Source: Streptomyces altiplanensis (GTDB lineage Bacteria; Actinomycetota; Actinomycetes; Streptomycetales; Streptomycetaceae). From it: a stretch of DNA of 61,390 nt. The translations under genes were made by a program, and so were the position numbers. The stretch's first letter is position 1. The number at the start of each line of letters is the position of its first letter. The notes under the pieces were generated by a model. The model was given only the letters and a program-made list of their open reading frames with translations, made no database searches and was not told the origin of the DNA. The DNA is taken from NCBI GenBank assembly GCA_003719395.1, contig RHMC01000024.1:1-61390 (forward strand), read 5' to 3'. Shown piece by piece: positions 29,976 through 39,665 of this stretch.

Positions 29976-30883
29976 ATGCGTGCCATCCAGTTCGACCGCT
30001 TCGGCGGCCCAGAGGTGCTGACCCTCCGCGACCTGCCCGAACCGTCCCCGCGACACGGCGAGTTACTGATCACCGTCGAGGCGGCCGGGGTCAATTTCGC
30101 CGACACCCACCAGGTCGACGGCTCCTACCTGAGCCCGGACCGGCTGCCGTACGTACCGGGTAGCGAGGTGGTCGGCAGGACCCAGGACGGGCGGCGGGTC
30201 CTGGCCCGGACGACGGGCGGGTACGCCGAACTCGCCCTGGCCGGTGCGGAGTCGGTGATCGACATCCCCGACGACCTGCCCGCGGGTCAGGCGCTGGCCC
30301 TGCTGATGCAGGGGCTGACCGCCTGGCACCTGCTGCGCACTGCCGCCCGTCTGCTGCCCGGTGAGAGCGTCGTGGTCCATGCCGCCGCGGGCGGTGTCGC
30401 AGCCTCGCCGTACAACTGGCCAAGCAGTTCGGCGCACGGCGGGTGCGGGCCATGGCCTCCACCCCCGCCAAGCGGGAACTCGCCCTGGCGCTGGGCGCCG
30501 ACGATGTGGCCGAGTATCCGCTGGACGAGCCTGCCGACGTGATCCTCGACGCGACGGGCGGCCCGCTCTTCGACCGGGCTCTTGACTCCCTCGCCGACTC
30601 CGGCCGCCTGGTGACCTACGGAAACGCCTCCCGCACCCCGTTCACCCCCGTTGATCCCGCGCGGCTCAGCCGCCTCAACGCGGGAGTCGTCGGCTTCTGG
30701 CTGCGCCCCGCCCTGGCCCGCCCCGGTGGCTTCACCGAGCCGCTCAAGGAGCTGCTCTCGCTGACCGCTCAGGGACGCCTGCGGCCCGTCACCGGCACCG
30801 AGTACCCGCTGGCCGAGGCGCGTCGGGCGCACGAGGACCTGCTGGCCCGTCGCACCACGGGCAAGGTGGTCCTACGGCCATGA
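29976..30883 (+). CDS. Zinc-less quinone oxidoreductase / MDR family (one frameshift)
   Basis: Medium-chain dehydrogenase/reductase of the NADPH:quinone oxidoreductase type. It starts MRAIQFDRFGGPEVLTLRDLPEP and has ITVEAAGVNFADTHQVDG, LPYVPGSEVVG, and the nucleotide loop VVVHAAAGGVG, which is broken by one frame change near 30405 and then continues ARRVRAMASTPAKRELALALGADDVAEY. The end is LLARRTTGKVVLRP. Corrected length is about 302 residues, short for the family. It could reduce the enone of a butenolide precursor or a quinone. Its stop overlaps the converging TetR gene by 12 bp. No clear ribosome site is seen before ATG 29976. Confidence 0.85.
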
Positions 30884-31584
30884 GTGCGCGGTGTGGCGAC
30901 AGAGGCCGTGCGGTGGGGGGCCGGTTTCCGGTACGAACTCCTCGGGGGTGAGCAGTGACTCGTCGATCACGAAGTCCGTGCCGCCGGGGGTCAGCGTGCT
31001 CAGCGCCTGCGGGGCGGCCATCCGGGGCAGGAGCAACTGCCAGAACCCGGTGAGCGAATGGCGCGACAGCCACTCCCCGTCTCCTCTGCCCAGCACTTCG
31101 AAGCCGGTGGTCGCCGCCACCACGGCCGCGGCCATCGCTTCAGGGGCACTTCTTCGGCGAGGACGCCCTCGTCCATGGCCTGGGCCAGCAGCCGCTCCAC
31201 GCACTCCCTCCACTCCTGCCGGAGGTTCAGGCTGGGGGGCCGGACGGTGTCGTAGCCGAGCTGGAATCCGGCTCGCACCACCACGTCCTGGCTCAGCAGG
31301 AAGGCGAAGGTGTGCGAGATGTCGGTGAGCGTCTGGAGCGCGTTCGGCTGGCCCTGCGAGGCCCTGTGCGCCGCCTGGTGAAGGGCGCGTGCGGCCGCGG
31401 TCACGACGGCATCGGCCACGGCTGCCTTGTTCCTGAAGTGGAAGTGCAGTGCGCCGGGGCTCACACCCGCGTCCGAGCTGATCTCGGCCAGGCGCGTCCG
31501 GTCGTATCCATGACGCTCGAACAGCTTGGCCGCCGAACGGATCAGCGCATGGCGGGTGCGGATGCCCCGTTCCTGTTTGGTCAC
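30872..31584 (-). CDS. Pseudo gamma-butyrolactone receptor, TetR family (JadR2-like; one frameshift)
   Basis: Second GBL-receptor-like repressor. The helix-turn-helix region reads ERHGYDRTRLAEISSDAGVSPGALHFHFRNKAAVAD, with GALHFHF as in ScbR2/JadR2 pseudo-receptors. One frame change near 31135 separates it from the C-terminal half, EAMAAAVVAATTGFEVLGRG through to HTAHSWP. Corrected length is about 237 residues. It is divergent from the response-regulator gene with two ACC-N8-GGT operators in the 367-nt gap. In jadomycin, JadR2 represses jadR1 and answers to antibiotics rather than butyrolactones; the same arrangement is seen here. Confidence 0.87.
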
Positions 31585-31659
31585 CGACGGCTCCAGTCCT
31601 GGGACTACTTCTGCGGCCTGGCGGCCTGGGGGAAGGGGGATGGTACTGCGGCAACTATA

Positions 31660-31677
31660 AAACCAACTGCATGGTTT
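31660..31677. promoter_or_regulatory. ARE-like operator 1 upstream of the pseudo-receptor gene
   Basis: AAACCAACTGCATGGTTT, arms AAACCA/TGGTTT around ACTGCA, with the ACC-N8-GGT core. It is followed by TATACT at 31679-31684 on the plus strand and has a TATAGT on the minus strand at 31653-31658, so it can affect either direction; autoregulation of the pseudo-receptor is likely. Confidence 0.7.
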
Positions 31678-31864
31678 GTATACTCGCGGTGACGCTCTGT
31701 TGCATCAGGGAGGCAAGCCGTCGGTCCCCCTGTTCGCACATGGGAGCAAATAGGCCTCAATCGGGGAGAGTTGGGCTTCGACTACCCTCTTGTTGCAGGA
31801 ACTCGTGGGAGGCCGGTCGGATGAGGGTGAGGCGGGTGGAGAAGTGTCTCCGCACTTTTAAACT

Positions 31865-31894
31865 TTGACAAACCGGCGTACCGGTTTGTATCTT
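31865..31894 (+). promoter_or_regulatory. Response-regulator promoter overlapped by a perfect ARE palindrome
   Basis: TTGACA at 31865-31870 and TATCTT at 31889-31894 are spaced by 18 nt, a good SigA-type promoter. The perfect palindrome with 9-bp arms ACAAACCGG (31868-31876) and CCGGTTTGT (31881-31889) around CGTA fills the space between them. A receptor bound here would exclude RNA polymerase from the response-regulator promoter. Confidence 0.85.
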
Positions 31895-31951
31895 CGCGGC
31901 GGAAGGGTCTACTGGTGATGCGCCCATCGCGCGGATGTGCAGGAGCGGCAG

Positions 31952-32737
31952 ATGACACAGCAGTCCACTGGCACACTCGAACCTCACATACTTGGTCGAA
32001 ATCATGAAGATCGATTAGTTCCGCTGCCCACCCATGCGCCGTCTGCGGAGGCCGGGGCCCGTCCCCGGCGGGAGGCCGTGCGGGTCCTTGTCGTGGAGAG
32101 CGAGCCGCGTGCCGCCGAAGCTCTGGTCCAGGGGCTGCGCCGGCACGGCTACCGGGCCGAGAGCGTGGCCACCGGCGCCAAGGCGTTGCAGGTGCACCGC
32201 AGCTCCGATCTGGTCCTCCTCGATCTCGAACTGCCCGACCTGGACGGGCTGGAGATCTGCCGGAGCATCCGGGCCACGTGTGACACGCCAATCATCGTGG
32301 TCACCGCCCGGGACACCGAACTCGACCGGGTGCTGGGTCTGCAGGCGGGCTCGGACGACTACCTGGCCAAGCCGTACGGCTTCCGTGAGCTGATGGCCAG
32401 GATGGAAGCGGTCATGCGCAGGGCCCGGCCGCAACAGCCCGTGGAGCAGGTCATCACGCGCGGGTCGCTGCGCATCGACGCGCGGACGCGCGAGGTCCGG
32501 CTCGACGGGCGGCCTGTCGAGGTGACCCGCAAGGAGTTCGACCTGCTGCACCTGCTGGCCTCTCAGCCCGAGGCCGTCGTCTCGCGCAGACAGCTCATGG
32601 TCCAGGTGTGGGACGACTCCTGGTCGCGGCCGGGCCGGACCATCGACACGCACGTGAGCAGCCTGCGCAACAAGCTCGGTTCCAGTAGCTGGATCGTCAC
32701 GGTCAGGGGAGTCGGCTTCCGTCTCGGGCACCCGTAA
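31952..32737 (+). CDS. Atypical OmpR-family response regulator (JadR1-like cluster activator)
   Basis: Receiver plus winged-helix DNA-binding protein of 261 residues, intact. The start is ATG 31952 with GGAG 8 nt upstream; a GTG at 31937 is in frame. After a 40-residue extension the receiver reads VRVLVVESEP, so the acidic pair that binds Mg2+ in normal regulators (DD) is E49-S50 here. The acceptor Asp91 (LVLLDLELPDLDG), Thr118 and Lys140 remain. The C-terminal domain has RKEFDLLHLLASQPEAVVSR and TIDTHVSSLRNKL. JadR1 also has a degenerate pocket and is controlled by binding jadomycin rather than phosphate. It should activate the carboxylase and PKS genes downstream. Confidence 0.9.
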   Translation: MTQQSTGTLEPHILGRNHEDRLVPLPTHAPSAEAGARPRREAVRVLVVESEPRAAEALVQGLRRHGYRAESVATGAKALQVHRSSDLVLLDLELPDLDGLEICRSIRATCDTPIIVVTARDTELDRVLGLQAGSDDYLAKPYGFRELMARMEAVMRRARPQQPVEQVITRGSLRIDARTREVRLDGRPVEVTRKEFDLLHLLASQPEAVVSRRQLMVQVWDDSWSRPGRTIDTHVSSLRNKLGSSSWIVTVRGVGFRLGHP

Positions 32738-32792
32738 GCGGTGTCCTGAGGGGTTACGGGGCGTCAGGGGCCCCGTGGCCCGGCCGAACTTT

Positions 32793-32808
32793 TGACGTAT
32801 CCCTGACA
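32793..32808 (+). promoter_or_regulatory. 11-bp direct repeat, candidate response-regulator box before carboxylase gene
   Basis: TGACG at 32793 and TGACA at 32804 are direct repeats with an 11-bp period, the spacing bound by OmpR-family winged helices. The wider match TTTGACG-N6-TGACA recurs at 48102-48118 upstream of the methyltransferase gene. It lies about 150 nt upstream of the carboxylase start. Confidence 0.6.
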
Positions 32809-32956
32809 TTCCGCTCGTCGGCCCCTCACCTGCTACGCGGAACTGCGGGAGTTGTGAAGGAAGTTCACCAAAGCCTGGACAATGGCGCCTTGATCCTGGT
32901 GAGCGCCCGGAACAAGCTGACATTCAGCTTCCGGACAAGCCATGAGGAGATCCGTC

Positions 32957-34710
32957 GTGCGCAAGGTGCTCATCGCCAACCGTGGCGAAATCGCTGTCCG
33001 CGTTGCTCGGGCCTGCCGGGATGCCGGGATCGCGAGCGTGGCCGTCTACGCCGATCCGGACCGGGACGCCGTGCATGTCCGTGCGGCGGACGAGGCGTTC
33101 GCTCTGGGCGGTGACACCCCGGCCGCCAGTTATCTGGACATGGCCAAGGTGCTGGCGGCGGCGAAGGACTCGGGGGCGGACGCGGTCCACCCGGGGTACG
33201 GGTTCTTGTCGGAGAACGCGGAGTTCGCCCAGGCGGTGATCGATGCGGGGCTGACCTGGATCGGTCCGCCGCCGCAGGCGATCCGGGACCTGGGGGACAA
33301 GGTCGCCGCCCGGCACATCGCGCAGCGCGCGGGGGCGCGCTGGTGGCGGGCACGCCGGACCCGGTCTCCGGCGCCGGGGAGGTGGTGGCCTTCGCGAGGG
33401 AGCACGGGCTGCCGATCGCGATCAAGGCGGCGTTCGGCGGCGGCGGGCGCGGTCTGAAGGTGGCCCGCACCCTGGAGGAGGTCCCCGAGCTCTACGACTC
33501 CGCGGTCCGCGAGGCCGTCGCGGCGTTCGGGCGCGGCGAGTGCTTCGTCGAGCGCTACCTCGACCGGCCCCGGCACGTGGAGACGCAGTGCCTGGCGGAT
33601 GCGCACGGCAACGTGGTGGTGGTCTCCACCCGGGACTGCTCGCTGCAGCGCCGCCACCAGAAGCTGGTGGAGGAGGCCCCGGCGCCGTTCCTGTCCGAGG
33701 CGCAGAACGCCGAGCTGTACGCCGCCTCCAAGGCGATCCTGCGGGAGGCCGGCTACGTGGGCGCGGGCACCGTGGAGTTCCTGGTCGCCGCCGACGGCAC
33801 CATCTCCTTTCTGGAGGTCAACACCCGCCTGCAGGTCGAGCACCCGGTCTCCGAGGAGGTCACCGGCATCGACCTGGTCCGGGAGATGTTCCGCATCGCC
33901 GACGGCGAGGAACTGGGCTACGACGACCCGGCGGTGCGCGGGCACTCCATCGAGTTCCGGATCAACGGCGAGGACCCGGGCCGCGGTTTCCTGCCCGCCC
34001 CCGGCACGGTGAGCGCCTTCGCCCCGCCCACCGGCCCCGGCGTGCGCCTGGACGCCGGCGTGGAGTCCGGCTCGGTGATCGGCCCGGCCTGGGACTCGCT
34101 GCTGGCCAAGCTGATCGTCACCGGCGCCACCCGCGAGCAGGCGCTGCAGCGCGCCGCGCGGGCGCTGGCGGAGTTCACCGTCGAGGGAATGGCCACCGCG
34201 ATCCCCTTCCACCGGGCGGTGGTCACCGATCCGGCGTTCACCTCCGACCCGTTCACCGTGCACACCCGGTGGATCGAGACCGAGTTCGTCAACACCGTCT
34301 CGCCCTACACGGTGCCCGGCGCGGAGGCCGAGGAGGACGAGTCCGGGCGCGAGACCATCGTCGTCGAGGTCGGCGGCAAGCGCCTGGAGGTCTCGCTGCC
34401 CTCCAGCCTGGGCATGTCCCTGGCCCGCACCGGCCTGGCGGCCGGCGCCAAGCCCAAGCGGCGGGCGGCGAAGAAGTCCGGCCCGGCCGCCTCCGGCGAC
34501 ACCCTGGCCTCCCCGATGCAGGGCACCATCGTCAAGATCGCGGTCGAGGAGGGCCAGCAGGTCAACGAGGGCGACCTCGTCGTCGTCCTGGAGGCCATGA
34601 AGATGGAACAGCCCCTCAACGCCCACCGCTCCGGCACCGTCAAGGGCCTGGCCGTCGAGATCGGCGCCTCCCTGACCTCCGGCGCCGTCATCTGCGAGAT
34701 CAAGGACTGA
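32957..34710 (+). CDS. Acyl-CoA carboxylase alpha subunit, biotin carboxylase plus BCCP (JadJ-like; one frameshift)
   Basis: Biotin carboxylase fused to a biotin carrier domain, making carboxybiotin with ATP and bicarbonate for malonyl-CoA synthesis. The start is GTG 32957 ([20 protein letters not shown]) with AGGAG seven nt upstream; ATG 32942 is in frame but lacks this site. ATP-grasp motif [14 protein letters not shown], then [18 protein letters not shown], and the biotinylation motif [10 protein letters not shown] are visible. One frame change lies near 33337. Corrected length is about 584 residues. Like JadJ it follows the cluster activator gene and supplies extender units together with the beta subunit at 46400 and the epsilon-like protein at 52560. 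Confidence 0.92.
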
Positions 34711-35179
34711 CCCCCGGCCGCCGAGCGACCGCCGAGCGGCACGCAGCAGAGCCAGGGCCCCGCCGAGACCGGCGGGCCCTGGGCACCACCCACCCCCCGC
34801 ACCCCACCCGCCCACGACGGCGCTGATTCCAGAACCTCCTGCGGGCCGCCGGGAGATTTTCTCTCCGCGGTCTCCCGGTATTTGTCTCAAGTCTTTCTCG
34901 GATGCCGCGGTACGTACGGCGGTCCCGGCGGCCGGAACAGCGGGTTTGCATTCCCCTGACGCTTTCCTCACCTGTTTCTTCCCGGTGTGCAGTTGCATGA
35001 GGAAATATCACGCAGGCATGAAGAGGTGCGTCTTGAAATTCTTTCGCCGGGCGAACAGGCTCATTAACAGCTTCTGTTGAACCGTTTTGAGCTGCATGTG
35101 ATCCAGCATTTGCGGGCCACTGATGCCGTCGATGCTCCAACCCTTTGAAGGAACACCTGAGATGGCCGAGGAGAGGTAT
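34711..35179. other. Non-coding region before the PKS operon
   Basis: No gene was found in these 469 nt. The region holds a terminator hairpin (34752-34782) and a weaker version of the TGACG-N6 repeat: TGACG at 34957-34961 then TCAC at 34968. The last 200 nt are relatively AT-rich (for example around 34980-35110) and probably contain the promoter of the PKS operon. Confidence 0.6.
34752..34782 (+). terminator. Hairpin after carboxylase alpha gene
   Basis: CCAGGGCCCCGCCG pairs with CGGCGGGCCCTGG with one bulged C and a 4-nt loop. It should separate carboxylase transcription from the following PKS operon. Confidence 0.7.
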
Positions 35180-36655
35180 ATGGACGCTGCAGTGATTGTC
35201 GTGGGCGCGGGTCCTGCCGGGATGATGCTCGCCGGTGAACTGCGGCTCGCGGGAGTCGACGTCGTCGTCCTGGAGCGGCTCACGGAGCGCACCGGAGAGT
35301 CGCGGGGGTTGGGATTCACCGCGCGCACCATGGAGGTCTTCGACCAGCGGGGGATGCTCTCCCGGTTCGGCGAGATCGAGACCAGCAACCAGGGGCACTT
35401 CGGCGGCCTGCCCATCGACTTCGGTGTCCTGGAAGGCGCCCTGCAGGCGGCCAAGACCGTGCCGCAGTCCGTCACCGAGACGCATCTCGAGGAGTGGGCC
35501 ACCAGTCTGGGAGCCGACATCCGGCGAGGCCACGAGGTCCTTTCCCTGACGGACGAGGGCGACGGCGTCGAGGTCGAGGTCCGCGGCCCCGCGGGCACCC
35601 ACACGTTGCGCGCCGCCTACCTGGTGGGCTGCGACGGCGGGCGCAGCGCGGTGCGCAAGGCAGCCGGGTTCGACTTCCCCGGAACCGCCGCCACGATGGA
35701 GATGTTCCTCGCCGACATCAAGGGCGTCGACATCCAGCCCCGCATGATCGGTGAGACGCTGCCCGGCGGCATGGTCATGGCCGGCCCGCTGCCCGGCGAC
35801 ACCACCCGCATCATCGTCTGCGAGCGGGGCACCCCGCCGCAGCGCAGGGAGGTCCCGCCGTCCTTCGGGGAAGTCGCCGACGCGTGGAAGCGGCTGACCG
35901 GCGACGACATCTCGCACGCCGAGCCGGTATGGGTCAGCTCCTTCGGCAACGCCACCCGCCAGGTCACCGAGTACCGCCGGGGGCGCGTCATCCTGGCCGG
36001 TGACTCCGCGCACATCCACCTCCCGGCCGGTGGACAGGGCATGAACACCAGCATCCAGGACGCGGTCAACCTGGGCTGGAAGCTCGCCGCCGTCGTGAAC
36101 GGCTGGGCACCGCAGGGCCTTCTCGACACGTATCACAGCGAACGCCACGCGGTCGGCAAGCGCCTGCTGATGAACACCCAGGCCCAGGGGCTGCTCTTCC
36201 TCAGTGGCCCCGAGGTGCAGCCGCTGCGCGACGTGCTCACCGAACTCCTCGCCTACGAAGAGGTCGCCCAGCACCTGGCCGCCATGGTGAGCGGCCTGGA
36301 GATCACCTACAACGTCGGCGCCGGCACCCACCCGCTGCTCGGCAGGCGGATGCCGCACCTCGAACTGGCCGGTGACGTCCGCAGGACCAGCAGCACCGAA
36401 CTCCTGCACTCCGCCCGCGGCGTGCTGCTCGACCTCGAGGACAACCCGCGCCTGCGGCGCAGGGCCGCGGGCTGGACCGACCGGGTGGACATCGTCACCG
36501 CCGAGCCGCACGCGGTCGGCCGGGCCGGCGGCCTCCAGGGGACCTCGGCCGTACTGGTCCGTCCCGACGGCTATGTCGCCTGGGCCGCACCGGGCAGTCA
36601 CCACGACCTGCCGACGGCCCTGGAGACCTGGTTCGGAGAACCTCGCCCGGTCTGA
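35180..36655 (+). CDS. pgaE: FAD-dependent angucycline hydroxylase (PgaE/UrdE type)
   Basis: Class A flavoprotein monooxygenase of 491 residues, intact. Start is ATG 35180, giving [22 protein letters not shown] as in PgaE; ATG 35162 is an alternative six codons upstream. The dinucleotide motif GAGPAG, the CDGGRS motif (DG box) and the GD box [18 protein letters not shown] are present, followed by the thioredoxin-like C-terminal domain ending [17 protein letters not shown]. PgaE homologues put the C-12 oxygen on prejadomycin-type angucyclines. It opens the PKS operon, as E does in urd, lan and pga clusters. I infer C-12 hydroxylation from this likeness. Confidence 0.92.
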   Translation: MDAAVIVVGAGPAGMMLAGELRLAGVDVVVLERLTERTGESRGLGFTARTMEVFDQRGMLSRFGEIETSNQGHFGGLPIDFGVLEGALQAAKTVPQSVTETHLEEWATSLGADIRRGHEVLSLTDEGDGVEVEVRGPAGTHTLRAAYLVGCDGGRSAVRKAAGFDFPGTAATMEMFLADIKGVDIQPRMIGETLPGGMVMAGPLPGDTTRIIVCERGTPPQRREVPPSFGEVADAWKRLTGDDISHAEPVWVSSFGNATRQVTEYRRGRVILAGDSAHIHLPAGGQGMNTSIQDAVNLGWKLAAVVNGWAPQGLLDTYHSERHAVGKRLLMNTQAQGLLFLSGPEVQPLRDVLTELLAYEEVAQHLAAMVSGLEITYNVGAGTHPLLGRRMPHLELAGDVRRTSSTELLHSARGVLLDLEDNPRLRRRAAGWTDRVDIVTAEPHAVGRAGGLQGTSAVLVRPDGYVAWAAPGSHHDLPTALETWFGEPRPV

Positions 36656-36708
36656 GTCCCGTCCGGCCCCCCTCGTACTCCCTCGTCGACCCACGGAAGA
36701 GAGAACAG

Positions 36709-37037
36709 ATGCACAGCACCCTGATCGTGGCCCGGATGGACCTCGAGTCGAGCGCCGAAGTCGGCAAGCTCTTCGCGGAGTTCGACCGGAGCGAGATGCC
36801 GCACCGCATGGGCACGCGCCGCCGTCAGCTGTTCGCCTACAAGGGCCTGTACTTCCACCTTCAGGACTTCGACGCGGACAACGGCGGAGAACTGATCGAG
36901 GACGCCAAGACGGACCCGAGGTTCATGCAGATCAGCCAGGACCTCAAGCCGTTCATCGGGGCGTACGACCGGCGACCTGGCGTTCCCCGGCCGATGCGAT
37001 GGCCACCCGCTTCTACGACTGGACGGCTTCCGCATGA
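36709..37037 (+). CDS. pgaF: Angucycline fourth-ring cyclase, TcmI family (UrdF/LanF/JadI type; one frameshift)
   Basis: Small TcmI-like (dimeric ferredoxin fold) cyclase that closes the last ring of the benz[a]anthracene skeleton. It starts [26 protein letters not shown] and contains [24 protein letters not shown]. One base change near 36967 shifts the last 23 residues; the correct end is [22 protein letters not shown]. Corrected length is 109, the usual size. It sits between the E hydroxylase and KS-alpha, its standard place, and this gene is what directs folding to an angucycline rather than an anthracycline. Confidence 0.9.
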
Positions 37038-37074
37038 GCCCGCAGCACGCCGACACGAGGGGAGGCGACCACTG

Positions 37075-38343
37075 ATGGGACGCCGAGTAGTGATCACAGG
37101 GGTCGGAGTGCTGGCACCGGGCGGTATCGGTGCCAAGAACTTCTGGAGTCTGCTGAGCGAAGGCCGCACGGCGACCCGGGCGATCACCTTCTTCGACCCC
37201 TCCTCGTTCCGTTCCCGGGTGGCGGCCGAGATCGACTTCGACCCGCAGCTGCACGGGCTGTCTCCCCAGGAGATCCGCCGTATGGACCGCGCCGCCCAGT
37301 TCGGCGTGGTCACCGCCCGCGAGGCGCTCGCCGACAGCGGCCTGGACCTCGCCGGGTTCGACCCCCACCGCACCGGTGTCACCATCGGCAGCGCGGTCGG
37401 CGCGACCACCGGACTCGACGACGAGTACCGGGTGGTGAGCGACGACGGCCGGCTCGACCTGGTCGACCACGCCTATGCCCCGCAGCACCTGTACAACTAC
37501 TTCGTACCCAGCTCGATCTCGGCCGAGGTGGCCTGGGCGGTCGGCGCCGAGGGGCCGGCCACCGTGGTCTCCACCGGCTGCACCTCCGGCATCGACTCGG
37601 TCGGCCACGCCGCCGAGCTGATCCGCGAGGGCACCGCCGACGTGATGATCACCGGCGCGACGGACGCCCCGATCTCCCCGATCACGATGGCGTGCTTCGA
37701 CGCCATCAAGGCGACCACCCCGCGCAACGACGACCCCGAGCACGCCTCGCGGCCCTTCGACGGCACCCGCAACGGCTTCGTGCTCGGCGAGGGCTCCGCC
37801 GTGTTCGTCCTGGAGGAGCTGGACAGCGCACGCAAGCGCGGTGCGCACATCTACGCCGAGATAGCCGGGTACGCCTCCCGCTGCAACGCCTTCCACATGA
37901 CCGGGCTGCGCCCCGACGGCCGGGAGATGGCCGAGGCCATCAAGGTGGCGCTGGGCGAGGCGCGGATGAACCCCGAGTCCGTCGACTACATCAACGCACA
38001 CGGCTCGGGCACCAAGCAGAACGACCGCCACGAGACCGCGGCGTTCAAGCTCAGCCTCGGCGAGCACGCCTACCGCACGCCGGTCAGCTCCATCAAGTCG
38101 ATGGTGGGCCACTCGCTGGGCGCGATCGGATCGATCGAGATCGCCGCCTCCGTGCTCGCGATGGAGAACCAGGTGGTGCCGCCCACCGCCAACCTGCACA
38201 CCCCCGACCCGGAGTGCGACCTGGACTACGTGCCGCTCACCGCACGCGAGCAGCGCACCGACGCGGTGCTCACGGTCGGCAGCGGATTCGGCGGGTTCCA
38301 GAGCGCGATGGTGCTGGCCCGTCCCGAGAGGAGCGCCGCATGA
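37075..38343 (+). CDS. pgaA: Type II PKS ketosynthase alpha (KS-alpha)
   Basis: Condensing subunit of the minimal PKS, 422 residues, intact. The active-site Cys169 lies in [13 protein letters not shown]; the two His motifs are [12 protein letters not shown] and [12 protein letters not shown]. It forms a heterodimer with KS-beta and extends a malonyl-primed chain, expected to be a decaketide. The start ATG 37075 overlaps a TGA of a 13-codon reading frame that begins in the cyclase stop, and GGAGG lies 10 nt upstream. Its stop overlaps the KS-beta start (ATGA at 38340). Confidence 0.96.
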   Translation: MGRRVVITGVGVLAPGGIGAKNFWSLLSEGRTATRAITFFDPSSFRSRVAAEIDFDPQLHGLSPQEIRRMDRAAQFGVVTAREALADSGLDLAGFDPHRTGVTIGSAVGATTGLDDEYRVVSDDGRLDLVDHAYAPQHLYNYFVPSSISAEVAWAVGAEGPATVVSTGCTSGIDSVGHAAELIREGTADVMITGATDAPISPITMACFDAIKATTPRNDDPEHASRPFDGTRNGFVLGEGSAVFVLEELDSARKRGAHIYAEIAGYASRCNAFHMTGLRPDGREMAEAIKVALGEARMNPESVDYINAHGSGTKQNDRHETAAFKLSLGEHAYRTPVSSIKSMVGHSLGAIGSIEIAASVLAMENQVVPPTANLHTPDPECDLDYVPLTAREQRTDAVLTVGSGFGGFQSAMVLARPERSAA

Positions 38344-39557
38344 GCGCCAGGACAGTGATCACCGGCATCGGTGTCGCCACCCCCAACGGGCTCGGCGTCG
38401 ACGGCTTCTGGGCCGCGACCCGGGTCGGCAAGAACGCCATCGGCCGCGTCACCCACTTCGACCCGACGCCCTACCCGTCCCAGCTGGCCGGCGAGATCAG
38501 CGACTTCGTCGCCGAGGATCTCCTGCCCAGCCGGCTGCTCCCGCAGACGGACCGGATGACCCGGCTCGCCCTGGTCGCCGCGGACTGCGCCTTCAAGGAT
38601 GCGGGCATACAGCCCGGCGACATCCCCGAGTTCGACATGGGCGTCGTCACCGCCTCCACGGCCGGCGGCTTCGAGTTCGGCCAGAACGAGCTCAAGAAAC
38701 TGTGGAGCCAGGGCAGCGAGTACGTCAGCGCCTACCAGTCCTTCGCCTGGTTCTACGCGGTCAACAGCGGCCAGATCTCCATCCGCAACGGAATGCGGGG
38801 CCCCAGCGGTGTGGTCGTCAGCGACCACGCGGGCGGCCTCGACGCGATCGCCCAGGCCCGCCGGCAGATCCGCAAGGGCAGCAAACTGATCTTCTCCGGC
38901 GGCTTCGACGCCACCGATCTGCACCTGGGGCTGGGTCGCTCAGATCGCCGCGGCCGGCTGTCCACCAGCAGCGACCCCGACCGGGCCTACCTGCCCTTCG
39001 ACGCGGCCGCCGACGGCTACGTGCCCGGCGAGGGCGGTGCGCTGATCACCCTGGAGGACGAGCAGACGGCCCGCGAGCGCGGCGCGCAGAACATCTACGG
39101 TGAGATCGCCGGATACGGGTCGACCTTCGACCCGAAACCGGGAACCGGCCGCGAGCCCGGACTGCGCCGCGCCATCGAAGTGGCGCTCGCGGACGCCGGC
39201 GTCGAGGCGGACCAGGTCGACGTGGTGTTCGCCGACGCCGCAGGCACCCCGCAGCTGGACCGCGAGGAGGCCGACGCCAGCAGCGCTGTCTTCGGCCCTT
39301 CCGGGGTGCCGGTCACCGCGCCCAAGACGATGACCGGCCGGCTCTACTCCGGCGCCGCTCCGGTGTACGTGGTCTCCGCCGTGCTGGCCATCCGCGAGGG
39401 TCTGATCCCGCCCACCACCAACGTGGAGCTGTCGCCCGAGTACGCCATCGACCTGGTGACCGGGCAGCCCCGCCCCGCCCCGGTGCGCACCGCGCTGGTC
39501 CTCGCCCGCAGCTACGGCGGCTTCAACTCCGCCGTGGTCGTCCGGGCCGCCGACTGA
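38340..39557 (+). CDS. pgaB: Type II PKS chain length factor (KS-beta)
   Basis: KS-beta partner that sets chain length, 405 residues. It is KS-like but lacks the Cys: the usual VxxEQAGG becomes [11 protein letters not shown], with His163 in place of the typical Gln. Between about 38916 and 38950 the frame is locally wrong. Dropping the G at 38916 and adding one C near 38950 changes the odd [13 protein letters not shown] to [15 protein letters not shown], which matches the conserved CPWGWVAQ segment of chain length factors. It overlaps KS-alpha by 4 bp, as these two genes always do, and precedes the ACP by 108 nt containing a hairpin. Confidence 0.94.
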   Translation: MSARTVITGIGVATPNGLGVDGFWAATRVGKNAIGRVTHFDPTPYPSQLAGEISDFVAEDLLPSRLLPQTDRMTRLALVAADCAFKDAGIQPGDIPEFDMGVVTASTAGGFEFGQNELKKLWSQGSEYVSAYQSFAWFYAVNSGQISIRNGMRGPSGVVVSDHAGGLDAIAQARRQIRKGSKLIFSGGFDATDLHLGLGRSDRRGRLSTSSDPDRAYLPFDAAADGYVPGEGGALITLEDEQTARERGAQNIYGEIAGYGSTFDPKPGTGREPGLRRAIEVALADAGVEADQVDVVFADAAGTPQLDREEADASSAVFGPSGVPVTAPKTMTGRLYSGAAPVYVVSAVLAIREGLIPPTTNVELSPEYAIDLVTGQPRPAPVRTALVLARSYGGFNSAVVVRAAD

Positions 39558-39584
39558 CCCCACGGCTTCGCCCACCGCCGTCCG

Positions 39585-39604
39585 CGTCCCCAGGGGCGGG
39601 GACG
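39585..39604 (+). terminator. Hairpin between KS-beta and ACP genes
   Basis: CGTCCCC / GGGGACG inverted repeat with a 6-nt loop in the 108-nt gap before the ACP gene. It may weaken read-through or protect mRNA rather than stop transcription, since the ACP must be co-expressed. Confidence 0.4.
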
Positions 39605-39665
39605 GCGGGCACCCCCCCACACCGCAGCCACGCACCCGGCTGCGTACGACCGATGAAGGGACCCC

